This document shows, in pieces, positions 36,339 through 45,074 of a stretch of 64,000 bases of DNA. Under the pieces are notes generated by a model. It was not told the origin of the DNA. It did not search any database and saw nothing but the letters and a program-made list of their open reading frames with translations. Made by a program: the position numbers and the translations under genes. The DNA is from Fischerella muscicola SAG 1427-1 = PCC 73103. Its GTDB lineage: Bacteria > Cyanobacteriota > Cyanobacteriia > Cyanobacteriales > Nostocaceae. The stretch spans positions 56,655-120,654 of the forward strand of contig NZ_AJLJ01000494.1 of assembly GCF_000317245.1 (NCBI RefSeq). The letters run 5' to 3'. The number at the start of each line of letters is the position of its first letter. Within the stretch, counting starts at the first letter, position 1.

Positions 36339-36521
36339 TTAGTAACGGTCGAACTTACGATCGCCAGCTACAGCAACAGAAACCGCAAGATTCTTGATCT
36401 TTTTCTTACCATTACCATTGTCATCGTCATATTTGTCGTATCCGTCGAACCAGCCATAACCGCCGCCAACAACTTTATTAGATTCAACGGCTTCGATGTG
36501 ATTTAGATCAGAGATAAACAT
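36339..36521 (-). CDS. Double-glycine precursor peptide C
   Basis: 60 residues from ATG 36521, with the same AGGAGAAACC-type site upstream. Leader MFISDLNHIEAVESNKVVGG, then a mature region GYGWFDGYDKYDDDNGNGKKK that is longer and more acidic and has no Cys, then KNLAVSVAVAGDRK and the short tail FDRY. The conserved leader and conserved Val-Ala-GDRK segment flanking a variable middle is the same plan as A and B. It is the copy nearest the transporter genes and may be the parent copy. Confidence 0.85.
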   Translation of the reverse strand: MFISDLNHIEAVESNKVVGGGYGWFDGYDKYDDDNGNGKKKIKNLAVSVAVAGDRKFDRY

Positions 36522-36881
36522 GGTTTCTCCTGGGAATTAATTAATCGTCTTTGCTGTTATTGAAGCAATAAAATATATTCTTATTGCTTACATTTTTATT
36601 GTAACTTAGTTTTAGAAAATAAACTATTTTTTTTGTGGTTTTTAAATAAAAATAATTAATCAAAAAAACTGATTTTACTTAAACGAAAATAAATATTTCA
36701 TATAAGATAAAAATGAAATAAAGACAGCCAAAAAATGACAAAACAATCATTTTCTTGCCGTCTAAAAGATTCATTTTATGTTGTTTTAAAAAACTTATTT
36801 AACTTTAATTAATGTGGATTAGTGAACTACAAAGTGATTTTAAAATATTAACTACTTAGTCGAATAATTATGTTTCACCAC
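36522..36881. other. Spacer upstream of the precursor genes
   Basis: 360 strongly AT-rich bases between the PpiC-like gene and precursor C, both on the minus strand. An imperfect hairpin (agacagccaaaaaatga...tcattttcttgccgtct) at 36723-36763 is followed on the minus strand by a T-rich stretch and could end the exporter operon transcript, leaving the precursors with their own promoter. Confidence 0.5.
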
Positions 36882-37646
36882 TTAGTCTTGTGATTGCAAA
36901 TTGATATCTGTGTCTAACTTAATCACTATTTCCATGCTTTCAAGTTGCTGTTTTAACCAATCAGAGAACAATTCAAAAATTATTTGTTGGTATAACTCGT
37001 CATCTAATGTGGGTTGAATTATTTCTTCAACCCAAATTAAATACACGCCTTTAGAAGTTGTAATTGGTTTCAGAATTTCAGGTGGAGTTGCCGCAAACAC
37101 AGCTGCTGCAATTTCTGGGCGAAACTCTTGGCGGCGTCGAATTCCCTGATATCCACCAGCACGACGTAATTCTGGTACTTGGATATATTGGCGAGCGATT
37201 TCTGAAAAACTGATTTCACCTTCTTCTATTTCATAAAACAATTCCAAAGCTAAGTCTCTATCCTCAAGGATGACTTCGTAGGTAACAGCAGCTAGATACT
37301 CAAGTTGATTTTGGTAAAAGAACTTTTCGACATGATCTGCAAACAAATAATCTGCCAACTTCTTAGAGAGGACTTGATTGTAGACTAATTCTTCAAACTC
37401 ATCTAAAGAGAGATGATGTTTTTTGAGCCATTCCCAAGTATCTTTTGCTTTGATGAGTTTCTTCTCCAGGCGCAGCTTGTCTCCCTCTTCTTGAAGTTCT
37501 GCTTTCTCGATTTGAATACCAGCTTCTTTTGCTGCTTCAGCAATGATTTTTTCAGATGCGATCGCTTCCACAACCACAGGAATTTGGCAAGAAAGTTTGA
37601 TGTTATGAATGATGTCTGAAGAAGTCACAGTGAGATTTTTAGCCAT
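36882..37646 (-). CDS. PpiC-like peptidyl-prolyl isomerase/foldase 1
   Basis: 254 residues from ATG 37646, which has GAGGGA upstream; the frame opens 17 codons further without support. The first half is helical and SurA/trigger-like (ASEKIIAEAAKEAGIQIEK), the second is parvulin-like: AVTYEVILEDRDLALELFYEI, ISFSEIARQYI, RRAGGYQGIRRRQE, ILKPITTSKGVYLIWVEEI. There is no signal peptide, so it works in the cytoplasm. It lies 54 bases after the HlyD gene. Parvulin-like proteins of this kind are known beside cyanobacterial peptide exporters. It probably holds or folds the precursors before export (inference). Confidence 0.85.
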   Translation of the reverse strand: MAKNLTVTSSDIIHNIKLSCQIPVVVEAIASEKIIAEAAKEAGIQIEKAELQEEGDKLRLEKKLIKAKDTWEWLKKHHLSLDEFEELVYNQVLSKKLADYLFADHVEKFFYQNQLEYLAAVTYEVILEDRDLALELFYEIEEGEISFSEIARQYIQVPELRRAGGYQGIRRRQEFRPEIAAAVFAATPPEILKPITTSKGVYLIWVEEIIQPTLDDELYQQIIFELFSDWLKQQLESMEIVIKLDTDINLQSQD

Positions 37647-37700
37647 GATGCCATCCCTCTGAGTAAAGCTTATTTTTTGGAAAGACCAACCAACCAATCA

Positions 37701-39233
37701 CTAAAGCTTCAAACCTTCTTTTTGCAGGCGTTGGAATGGATCTAAGACAAAGTCAATTACCCGTCGCTGACGAATAACGACTTCTGCGGTTGCTGTCTGA
37801 CCAGGATTCAACGGAATACGTTGGTTGCCATTTTGCAGATACTGCTGATCCAAAGCGATGTCTAAATCAAAGCTTTCTTGTTTCCCTTGAGGTGTTTGAA
37901 TAACTTTCGAGTCAGGAGATACCCAAGTAACTTTGCCCTGAGCAATGCCATACTGTTGAAAAGGATAAGCATCTAACTTGATTTTGACTGGCATTCCTAC
38001 CTTCAAAAAGCCACTTTGTTGAATAGGCATCTGGGCTTTCAGGATGAAAGGCGTATTTTGGGGTGCAATTTGGGCTACTCTTTGACCAAGTTGTACTACT
38101 GCTCCTGGCTTTGTGACTGGAAACTCAAAAACTACACCATTAACAGGCGATCGCACTATTCGTTGCTGTAACTGAAGCTTTAAAGATGCCATTTGGCTTT
38201 TGATTTGAGCAATTTGAGATTCCAAGCCGGTGATTTGTGTTTGCATGTCTTTGAATTGTTGCTGATTTTTGAGAATCGCCAATTTACCAGCTTGTAATAA
38301 GCCCTGATAATTGCTTTGCTCCGCTTGGAATTGCAATTTTGCTTTCTCAATATCAGACTCTAACTGATTGACTGTTGCTTGATAACGACTCTGTTCTTCT
38401 GCTAAACGCAATTGAGCTTGTTTCACATCAGATTGAGCCTTTTCATAGATTTGCTTGCTTTGCTGTTGCTCTTTTTTGAGTTGGTCAATTTGAGTTATAG
38501 AAACCGCACCATCTTCTAACAATTGACTATAGCGATGAACTATTCTGGTATCTAGCTTCAAAAGCTCTTCAGCCGACTTCAGGTCATTACGACTCGTATT
38601 AATTTGTTGCTGTGCTTGGTTGAGTAATGCCTGTTTTTCTAATTTTTGTAGGTTGTAGGTACTCTGTTTGGCATCCAGTTCTTGTTTTGCCTGGTTGACT
38701 TGGGATATTTTTTCTAATGCTTGAGATTTGTTTTGTTGCTCCTGAACCCCAAGCGTTAACTGGAGTTGGTTTGTGAGTAGATAATATTGCGATCGCTGAT
38801 TGAGCAATCCAGTCAGTTTTTCTTGAGCTTGTCGGAGTTCCGTTTGCAAGATATCAGACTCAAGTTCCAGTAGAACTTGCCCAGCTTTGACAGTGTCACC
38901 TTCCTTGACTCGGACAGCCTTTACACTCGCGCTTGATAGTGCATCTAGTTTCTGGGTTGAACCTTTAGGTTCTATACGTCCTCTGGCGTTACCAGTCTCA
39001 TCTACCTTGGTAAGCACTGACCAAGGTAAGGCAAGAACTGTAAAACCTATAAGTGCATACAGAACACTGCGAGTCCAAACTCTTGGTAAAGCATCTAGTA
39101 ACTCTTCAGTTGCATAATGCCAATCTTTGACCTGCTCCTTAGCCTGAGTAAATTCCTGAGTCTGTGGATAGCTTTGCTTCTCATCTGGTTTGTTGACCAG
39201 TACAGATGAAGAGTTCGTATGTGGATGTGGCAT
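37701..39233 (-). CDS. HlyD-family secretion adaptor
   Basis: Membrane-fusion protein that links an inner-membrane ABC exporter to the outer layers. From ATG 39233 (AGGA five bases upstream) it has 510 residues: a cytoplasmic N-terminus, one transmembrane helix (about 62-80; LYALIGFTVLALPW), a half-lipoyl motif GRIEPKGSTQKLDALSSASV with VKEGDTVKAGQVLLEL, a very long coiled coil rich in Gln and Lys (about 130-340), a second lipoyl half (IVRSPVNGVVFEF) and a beta-barrel domain. The coiled coil suits a long periplasmic reach. It lies between the C39 exporter and the PpiC-like gene on one strand. Confidence 0.93.
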   Translation of the reverse strand: MPHPHTNSSSVLVNKPDEKQSYPQTQEFTQAKEQVKDWHYATEELLDALPRVWTRSVLYALIGFTVLALPWSVLTKVDETGNARGRIEPKGSTQKLDALSSASVKAVRVKEGDTVKAGQVLLELESDILQTELRQAQEKLTGLLNQRSQYYLLTNQLQLTLGVQEQQNKSQALEKISQVNQAKQELDAKQSTYNLQKLEKQALLNQAQQQINTSRNDLKSAEELLKLDTRIVHRYSQLLEDGAVSITQIDQLKKEQQQSKQIYEKAQSDVKQAQLRLAEEQSRYQATVNQLESDIEKAKLQFQAEQSNYQGLLQAGKLAILKNQQQFKDMQTQITGLESQIAQIKSQMASLKLQLQQRIVRSPVNGVVFEFPVTKPGAVVQLGQRVAQIAPQNTPFILKAQMPIQQSGFLKVGMPVKIKLDAYPFQQYGIAQGKVTWVSPDSKVIQTPQGKQESFDLDIALDQQYLQNGNQRIPLNPGQTATAEVVIRQRRVIDFVLDPFQRLQKEGLKL

Positions 39234-39355
39234 GGTTCCTTGCTCATGGATTAAGTAAGTCGGCACAAATAAAGCAAAAAGCGCGAGGGTCGTCATTTGT
39301 TATTTGTCATAGGTAAGACAATTGACCCTTGAGCAACCACCAACAATCAACCTGT

Positions 39356-42300
39356 TTAAGATAACTGTTGTTGATTCAGGTAGTAGTAGTGACCTTTTTT
39401 AGCGATGAGTTCGTCATGAGTTCCGCTTTCTATCAATAAGCCACGATCTAAAACCAGAATTAGGTCAGCGTTGCGGACAGTAGAAAGACGATGAGCGATG
39501 ATCACACTTGTGCGTTCTTTAAGAATGGTTTTGAGATTGTTTTGAATAATGCGTTCTGATTCAGCATCTAGATGACTGGTGGCTTCATCCAAAAGCAACA
39601 AGCGGGGATTTCCTAACAAAGCACGAGCGATCGCTAGGCGTTGGCGTTGTCCACCGGAGAGCATTCCACCACCTTCACCAATTTGGGTTTCATAACCTAA
39701 TGGCAATTGCTGGATAAATTCATCTGCTCCCGCCATGTGTGCTGCTTGGGTAATTTCTTCCAAAGAAGCATCTGGATGAGCTATGGCAATGTTTTCGCGA
39801 ATAGTACCACCAAAAAGGAAGGAATCTTGGTCTACTACACCAACTTGAGAACGGAGCGATCGCAGAGAAATATTATTGACATCTTGACCATCAATGAATA
39901 CTTTGCCATCACTCGGTGGATATAAACCCAAAATCAATTTGCTGAGTGTGGTTTTCCCAGAACCACTGCGTCCAACCACAGCGATCATTTGCTCTGGTTG
40001 GATTTCAAAGTTGATATTTTCTAAGACGTTGGTATCACTTTCTGGGTGGTAGCGAAAGGTAACATTCTGAAAACGAATATGACCACGAAGACTATCCAAA
40101 GGTTTACGGGGTTTATGTTGTAGGTCTTCTTCTGGTTCTGCTTCTAAAACATCATTGATGCGTTCGGTGGAAATGACAATTTCCTGTAATTCATTCCATA
40201 GCAGTGACAACCTTTGAAAAGGACTGATCACATTACCCACCAGCATGTTGAAAGCAACCAACTGCCCAATCGTGAGTTCTTGGTTAATAACCAACGATGC
40301 TCCATACCAGAGTAAGGAGGTATTCACGAAGGTTTCAATTACACCAGTAATCACAGTGAGACGGTTGCCGATTATCTGAGCATTAAAGGCTTTTTTAATC
40401 AATTTATTCAGTAGTTCTTCCCAGCGCCAGCGCACTGTCTGTTCTATAGACAATGAGCGAACAGTGCGAATTCCTGTCAAGGACTCGATGAGATAGCTGT
40501 TTTCTTCTGCCCCAGCATTAAAAATCTCTCTAGAGATGCGGCGTAAAATGCTAGTGCTAGCCAGCGCCAAAATAAAAAATGGCGGTACAGTGAACAATAC
40601 AAATAACGCCATACGCCAGCTATACCAGAACATCATGCCCAGATAGATCACCAATGTCAGCAAATCCAGCAATATAGACAGTGTCTGTCCAGTCAGGAAG
40701 CGTTGAATTTTTTCGTTTTCTTGGACGCGGGAGACGATGTCCCCAACATAACGGGACTCAAAATATGAAAGGGGTAAACGGAAAGTATGTTTGATAAACC
40801 CTACCAGTAAGGCAACGCTAACGCGGTTGGCAGTGTGATCCAGCAAATATTGCCGTACTCCGTTCATGATCACCCGGAACAAACCAAAAATGATCATCCC
40901 CAAAGCAATGGCATTTAAGGTGGTAAAACTGCGTTGTACTAACACCCGGTCTAATAGTAACTGGGTAAAAACTGGTGTTACCAATCCAAATAACTGAATT
41001 AAGACTGAGGCAAAGAATATTTCTAGCAGTACCTTATGGTGAGGTTTGACTAAGTCAAAAAACTTCCAAAGGCTAGTAGTGTTGTTTTTGGCATCTTTAA
41101 GTAGAGCTGTGGGTTGCAGCAACAATGCATAACCAGTCCAACCCGTTTCAAATTCTTTGGGGGTGAGAGTGCGTTGACCGATCGCAGGATCACCCACAAT
41201 CACATGCTTTTTCGTTATTTCATAGACAACGATAAAGTGCTTACCTTCCCAGTGAACGATTGCAGGTAAAGGTTGTTCTGCCAATTTATCAAAACTAGCT
41301 TTTACAGGCCGGGTAACGAAACCAAGGCTTTCGGCAGTTGTAGCAATAGCGCGTAGAGATGCTCCACTACGGCTGACGTTGGTCATATCCCGCAGACGAT
41401 TAACACTAAAGTTCTTACCCCAATAGCTACCAATCATTACCAAGCAAGCAGCACCACAGTCAGAAGCACTTTGTTGAGCATAAAAGGGATAACGACGGGT
41501 AAGGCGTCCCCACCAATGCCCCATTTGCACTTTTGGACTAGGAAAATAAGGGCGTAGTTTTGTTCGCTCTGGTTTTAGTTGTTGTGGCTGTTTGGTAGAT
41601 GTTTCTGGTACGGGAAAAGGAATAATTTTTCTGTGAGGTTCGGGTTTGTTTACTGGCGGTGTCTCCCTCTCATCAATAGCAACTTCTGTTGAATCAAAAC
41701 CATCAATATTCCCTAGTTCTGACCAGTATTGCAATGCTGTTTGCCAATGAGAACGTTTGAGACTGTAGATGATTGTAGGTGCAACTGCCTGCCAGTGAGT
41801 TTGGGTCTTTGGAACACAAATATCTCTCTGAGTCAGCCTTTGACCATCAGCATGAAGTAGTTCTCCTCGATAAAGTAGCCATAGTTGCTTGTCTTGGCAT
41901 AGTTCCATGGGTAGAGAACCAATTTCCAGATTGTGCCGTTCACATAGAGATAAAACTTTGAACATTTCTGGCACAGATATCTGAAGCCGTGATGAGCTTT
42001 GGCTACAACCAAGCAACAGATCCCAAATTTCTGCTTTTTGATAAAGGCGATCGCGGATTTGAGCAGAGTTATGCATCAATCTCTGCATTACCTCATCTCT
42101 GAGATAGCAAAGTTTTAAGCGATGGGAAGCTCTGGCTGCGTATGGTTGAAATTCTGCTGTGGTAAACAGAGTGATTTCACCAAATGTCCCCCCTTTTGTC
42201 AGAGTAGCTATCAAGTTATCACAGCTATCTAGCAGTCTAACTTTGCCTGCAATGACAATATAAATTCCTGCTTGAGTTTCTGTGGCTTGCCAAAACTGCT

Positions 42301-42457
42301 GTGTCGGTGGTGGTTCTATAATTTCCACCGCCGCCAAGCAATCCTCTAATTCCTTTTTTGAGAGCGTCTCACCAAAAGTCATAGTGAGTAGTTGAGCCAC
42401 TAGCTCTTGCTCAGAAAACACAGATAACACCCGCTCACCTCCAGGAATCAAATACAC
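39356..42457 (-). CDS. C39-peptidase ABC exporter with N-terminal cNMP-binding-like domain
   Basis: 1033 residues. Residues about 35-140 resemble a cyclic-nucleotide-binding domain (IVIAGKVRLLD, GGTFGEITLF); about 140-300 a linker. The C39 protease follows with Gln328, Cys334 (QQSASDCGAACLV), His407 (HWEGKHFIVV) and Asp423 (VGDPA), all intact, so leader cleavage after Gly-Gly is expected. Then six transmembrane helices (about 470-740) and the ATPase: Walker A GRSGSGKTT, LSGGQRQR, LLLDEATSHLD, AHRLST. The layout matches HetC-like and PCAT exporters. It heads the minus-strand unit with HlyD and a PpiC-like gene. HetC itself serves heterocyst development; the precursors here favour peptide export. 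Confidence 0.95.
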   Translation of the reverse strand: MYLIPGGERVLSVFSEQELVAQLLTMTFGETLSKKELEDCLAAVEIIEPPPTQQFWQATETQAGIYIVIAGKVRLLDSCDNLIATLTKGGTFGEITLFTTAEFQPYAARASHRLKLCYLRDEVMQRLMHNSAQIRDRLYQKAEIWDLLLGCSQSSSRLQISVPEMFKVLSLCERHNLEIGSLPMELCQDKQLWLLYRGELLHADGQRLTQRDICVPKTQTHWQAVAPTIIYSLKRSHWQTALQYWSELGNIDGFDSTEVAIDERETPPVNKPEPHRKIIPFPVPETSTKQPQQLKPERTKLRPYFPSPKVQMGHWWGRLTRRYPFYAQQSASDCGAACLVMIGSYWGKNFSVNRLRDMTNVSRSGASLRAIATTAESLGFVTRPVKASFDKLAEQPLPAIVHWEGKHFIVVYEITKKHVIVGDPAIGQRTLTPKEFETGWTGYALLLQPTALLKDAKNNTTSLWKFFDLVKPHHKVLLEIFFASVLIQLFGLVTPVFTQLLLDRVLVQRSFTTLNAIALGMIIFGLFRVIMNGVRQYLLDHTANRVSVALLVGFIKHTFRLPLSYFESRYVGDIVSRVQENEKIQRFLTGQTLSILLDLLTLVIYLGMMFWYSWRMALFVLFTVPPFFILALASTSILRRISREIFNAGAEENSYLIESLTGIRTVRSLSIEQTVRWRWEELLNKLIKKAFNAQIIGNRLTVITGVIETFVNTSLLWYGASLVINQELTIGQLVAFNMLVGNVISPFQRLSLLWNELQEIVISTERINDVLEAEPEEDLQHKPRKPLDSLRGHIRFQNVTFRYHPESDTNVLENINFEIQPEQMIAVVGRSGSGKTTLSKLILGLYPPSDGKVFIDGQDVNNISLRSLRSQVGVVDQDSFLFGGTIRENIAIAHPDASLEEITQAAHMAGADEFIQQLPLGYETQIGEGGGMLSGGQRQRLAIARALLGNPRLLLLDEATSHLDAESERIIQNNLKTILKERTSVIIAHRLSTVRNADLILVLDRGLLIESGTHDELIAKKGHYYYLNQQQLS

Positions 42458-43691
42458 GAATCCGTCGTAGCTGTTTTTAAAATTATTTTGGTCAAATCTT
42501 CATAGCTACACAAAATAGTTAGCTCAGATTTTGCACCTAGCCTTGGCGTGCGACTTCTAGTTGCTTAGTGCAAGATATCAGCTTACTTTATATGGTAATG
42601 CAAAGCTTGAATGATATTTGAAGCAAGCCAAAATTCTGACCTTATCGTTGGATTTGTTAGATCATTTATCATTAGCCATTTGTAAATAAATATTCTATAA
42701 ACGACAAATGATTTATGACATTAACAAGCAATTTTGGCAAAGATTATTCTGCATAGATTTTTACCCAATTATCATAAGAGTCTACCTCTTTTGTAGAAGT
42801 AATGGGTATCTAAGTGCTATCGCTAGGTAGAAAGATTATTTCCTTTACTTTTGGTCAATAAATGGATTATCCAAGTAATAATCAAAAGACTATCGCAATC
42901 CCTATTTTTGTGTTTTAATACTTTCTTAGTAATCTATCAAAAGACTGAATTGGATCATAAATAATCATTTTTCGTAAAATCTAACACACAAAGTTTCTAA
43001 AAAATTAATATTGACCAAAATTATCAGATCTTCAAGCTATACATTTTTTCTATCTTTATTGACTCATTTGTCATATCACTAAGTCCTCGTAAACTCTATT
43101 TAAAGCTAATATTTTGCCCAAACATCGGCAAAATTTGATAAAACAGAGTCTTGTAAAAATCTGGATAAAACCATTCAACCTTGCAATTAGTGATTACACA
43201 AATTTGATTCTAATTTTTGGTCTGGGATGCATGTTAAAGGTAAAGATGTCAGGGATAAACATCTCTTTTCCTTTTTCCTTTTCTCTTTCACCCTTAACAA
43301 AGAAGCATTAGCTCATACACTATAGTTATTCTGTATATATCTCAAAACTTTTTCAATATATTTTGCTTAAATTTACAAGATTTGTTTACTATCCCATGAT
43401 TTCTTTATGAACTCTTCAAGAAGAATTATTGTGCATGATTATCAATTTTATCTATTGAAAAATAGACAATAAAAGATTTTATTGATTAAAAATCACTTCT
43501 TTTACCAAGTAAAGTTTGTTTTACGAAGACTTTTTAATATTTTCTCCTTTTTTTGTCGGTTTAATCATCGTCAAAAAGTATATTTATGAGATTTTACGTC
43601 TTTTTATGTGATGACAACCATTTATTCTCAGTGTTTGTATGGCTATTAATTTTAATTAATGTATCTAAAAAAATAACGGTTGCAAAATGCA
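42458..43691. other. Long AT-rich spacer upstream of the exporter
   Basis: About 1230 bases without a supported gene; the only plus-strand ORFs (such as 43114-43311) have no ribosome site or recognisable product. I looked for extra Gly-Gly leaders on both strands and found none. It likely contains the exporter promoter and possibly decayed DNA. A weak hairpin (agatgtcagggataaacatct) at about 43244 is followed by pyrimidine-rich sequence. Confidence 0.4.
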
Positions 43692-43746
43692 TTTTTGTAT
43701 CTAATTTGTATCTTTTTTATATCTTTAATGTATCTGAAGTGTATCT
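43692..43746. repeat. Five tandem 11-bp repeats
   Basis: Five consecutive 11-base units each ending tgtatct or tatatct (on the plus strand: tttttgtatct, aatttgtatct, tttttatatct, ttaatgtatct, gaagtgtatct). The last unit and the following bases form the end of the second PpiC-like gene; the others lie just downstream of it. The period is one DNA helix turn. Confidence 0.8.
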
Positions 43747-44489
43747 ATCTCAATCTCATCCGAATTTAACAAATATTGCACTTCACTATTCAGCCATTGT
43801 TGAAACATTTTATTGAGGATTTCTTCATATCGTTGAGGTGTTAATTCTGCTATAATAAATTCTTCAACTATAAGAAGATGGTAACCTTGTTCACTTTTTA
43901 ATGGACCAATTAATTGTTTAGGAGGAGTACTAAATACAAGCTCACCTATATTGGCTTGGATAGCCCAACGATGAATTGTCCCTTCATAGCCACATTTATA
44001 TCTACGGTTATCATCAATGTCATAAATGTGAGCCGCATCATAGAAACTAATTTCGTCCTCTTCAATTTGGTAATAAAGTTCTTGAGCAAGTTTTTCGGAT
44101 GTCACTATTAGTTGATAAAGAATCACTTGGTCAAATTCTTGCCGATTTTGGTTAAAAAACTTTTTAACCTCTTGACCAAAGATTGTCTGTGCTACTTTTT
44201 GTGCTAGCAGTTGATTGCGAATTCCAACCTCCCAATCATAGGGACTAACAAATTGCTCTGATAACCATGTCAAGGTATCAACAGCTTTTTCTAAATGCTG
44301 TTCACGACGTTGACGATCTGCCTCAATTTCAATTTCTTCTGTGGTAACAATTATGCCCCTTTCTTGGGCTGCATTGTCTATAATTCTTTGGTATAAGATT
44401 TTTTGACATACTTGCCTCAAATTCATTTCACTTTTGAGGTAGTTGATAATCTCCTCAGAATTTATACCTATTTGGGAAATGTCTTTCAT
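43725..44489 (-). CDS. PpiC-like peptidyl-prolyl isomerase/foldase 2
   Basis: 254 residues, the same length as foldase 1 and clearly its paralogue: VKKFFNQNRQEF, QELYYQIEEDEISFYDAA, CGYEGTIHRWA, LIGPLKSEQGYHLLIVEEFI line up with that protein. No signal peptide. It is separated from the exporter by more than 1.2 kb, so it has its own promoter. Its C-terminal codons overlap the 11-bp repeat. One of the two foldases may serve the tandem peptides and the other the divergent precursors, by inference. Confidence 0.85.
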   Translation of the reverse strand: MKDISQIGINSEEIINYLKSEMNLRQVCQKILYQRIIDNAAQERGIIVTTEEIEIEADRQRREQHLEKAVDTLTWLSEQFVSPYDWEVGIRNQLLAQKVAQTIFGQEVKKFFNQNRQEFDQVILYQLIVTSEKLAQELYYQIEEDEISFYDAAHIYDIDDNRRYKCGYEGTIHRWAIQANIGELVFSTPPKQLIGPLKSEQGYHLLIVEEFIIAELTPQRYEEILNKMFQQWLNSEVQYLLNSDEIEIDTLQIH

Positions 44490-44764
44490 AGTATTGTATA
44501 TAAGGCACGAAGTAAATTACCCACACTGACGCGAAACGGTTATAGTGTGGGCTTTTAGTAGTTCTGAAGAATCTATGTTGAGATTAAACACTAAGAATTT
44601 TCATATTAATCCCCCTGACTGAAAAAAGAGGTGTAGGGAAACCAGTACGGCGCATTGGCTCCTCCGTTGTAGTACCTGGCGTGTGTAAGAAGAGTCATAT
44701 TTTTATTCACCCTGGTGTACGCACCTCATGACTGCTACTTACTAGATGGGAGCGTTTTGTATAT
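44490..44764. other. Spacer with a repeat remnant
   Basis: About 275 bases. Near 44635-44695 a GC-rich stretch (gtagggaaaccagtacggcgcattggctcctcc) contrasts with its AT-rich surroundings and looks like a dispersed intergenic repeat. A promoter for foldase 2 should be at the left end. Confidence 0.4.
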
Positions 44765-44810
44765 AGATATAGTTTTTACTCCAAATTTATTTGGAGTAAA
44801 AACTATATCT
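44765..44810. terminator. 46-base near-perfect palindrome
   Basis: Two exactly complementary 22-base arms (agatatagtttttactccaa with at, and its complement) with a two-base loop. It is 66 bases beyond the 3' end of the small minus-strand gene at 44877. Function as terminator or mobile hairpin is open. Confidence 0.75.
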
Positions 44811-44876
44811 TAAGTTGGGGGAGAATAACAAAAGACAATTGTGCTATTAAAGGAAAGCACAAGCAGCAAGCATATT

Positions 44877-45074
44877 TTAGTAAGCTAAATTTTCTAAAGT
44901 TTCTCGTAAATAGCGTTGTACCTGTTGTTCAAGGCTGAGTTTTTGGAATTGAATATCGCGTTCCAACAACCAGCGCTGGAAACCAGAACTAGCTGCGATC
45001 GCACTCTTTAAATGATGCCAAATTTGAGTTTCATCAGCAAAATGGCGATCGCTAGAACTTTGAATTGGTGCCAT
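44877..45074 (-). CDS. Small conserved cyanobacterial protein
   Basis: 65 residues, mainly helical and charged: FADETQIWHHLKSAIAASSGFQRWLLERD, ending VQRYLRETLENLAY. I recognise this as a type of short protein common in cyanobacteria without a known function. ATG has AAGGAC about ten bases upstream. It lies between the long palindrome and the promoter-rich spacer before infB's end. Confidence 0.65.
   Translation of the reverse strand: MAPIQSSSDRHFADETQIWHHLKSAIAASSGFQRWLLERDIQFQKLSLEQQVQRYLRETLENLAY

Noticed and set aside
39356..42457. Calling the exporter hetC
   Set aside because: The architecture is the same, but the neighbours are peptide precursors and foldases rather than hetP or other heterocyst genes.
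43114..43311. Plus-strand ORF in the long spacer upstream of the exporter
   Set aside because: No ribosome site, composition like the surrounding AT-rich DNA, and no recognisable product or leader.
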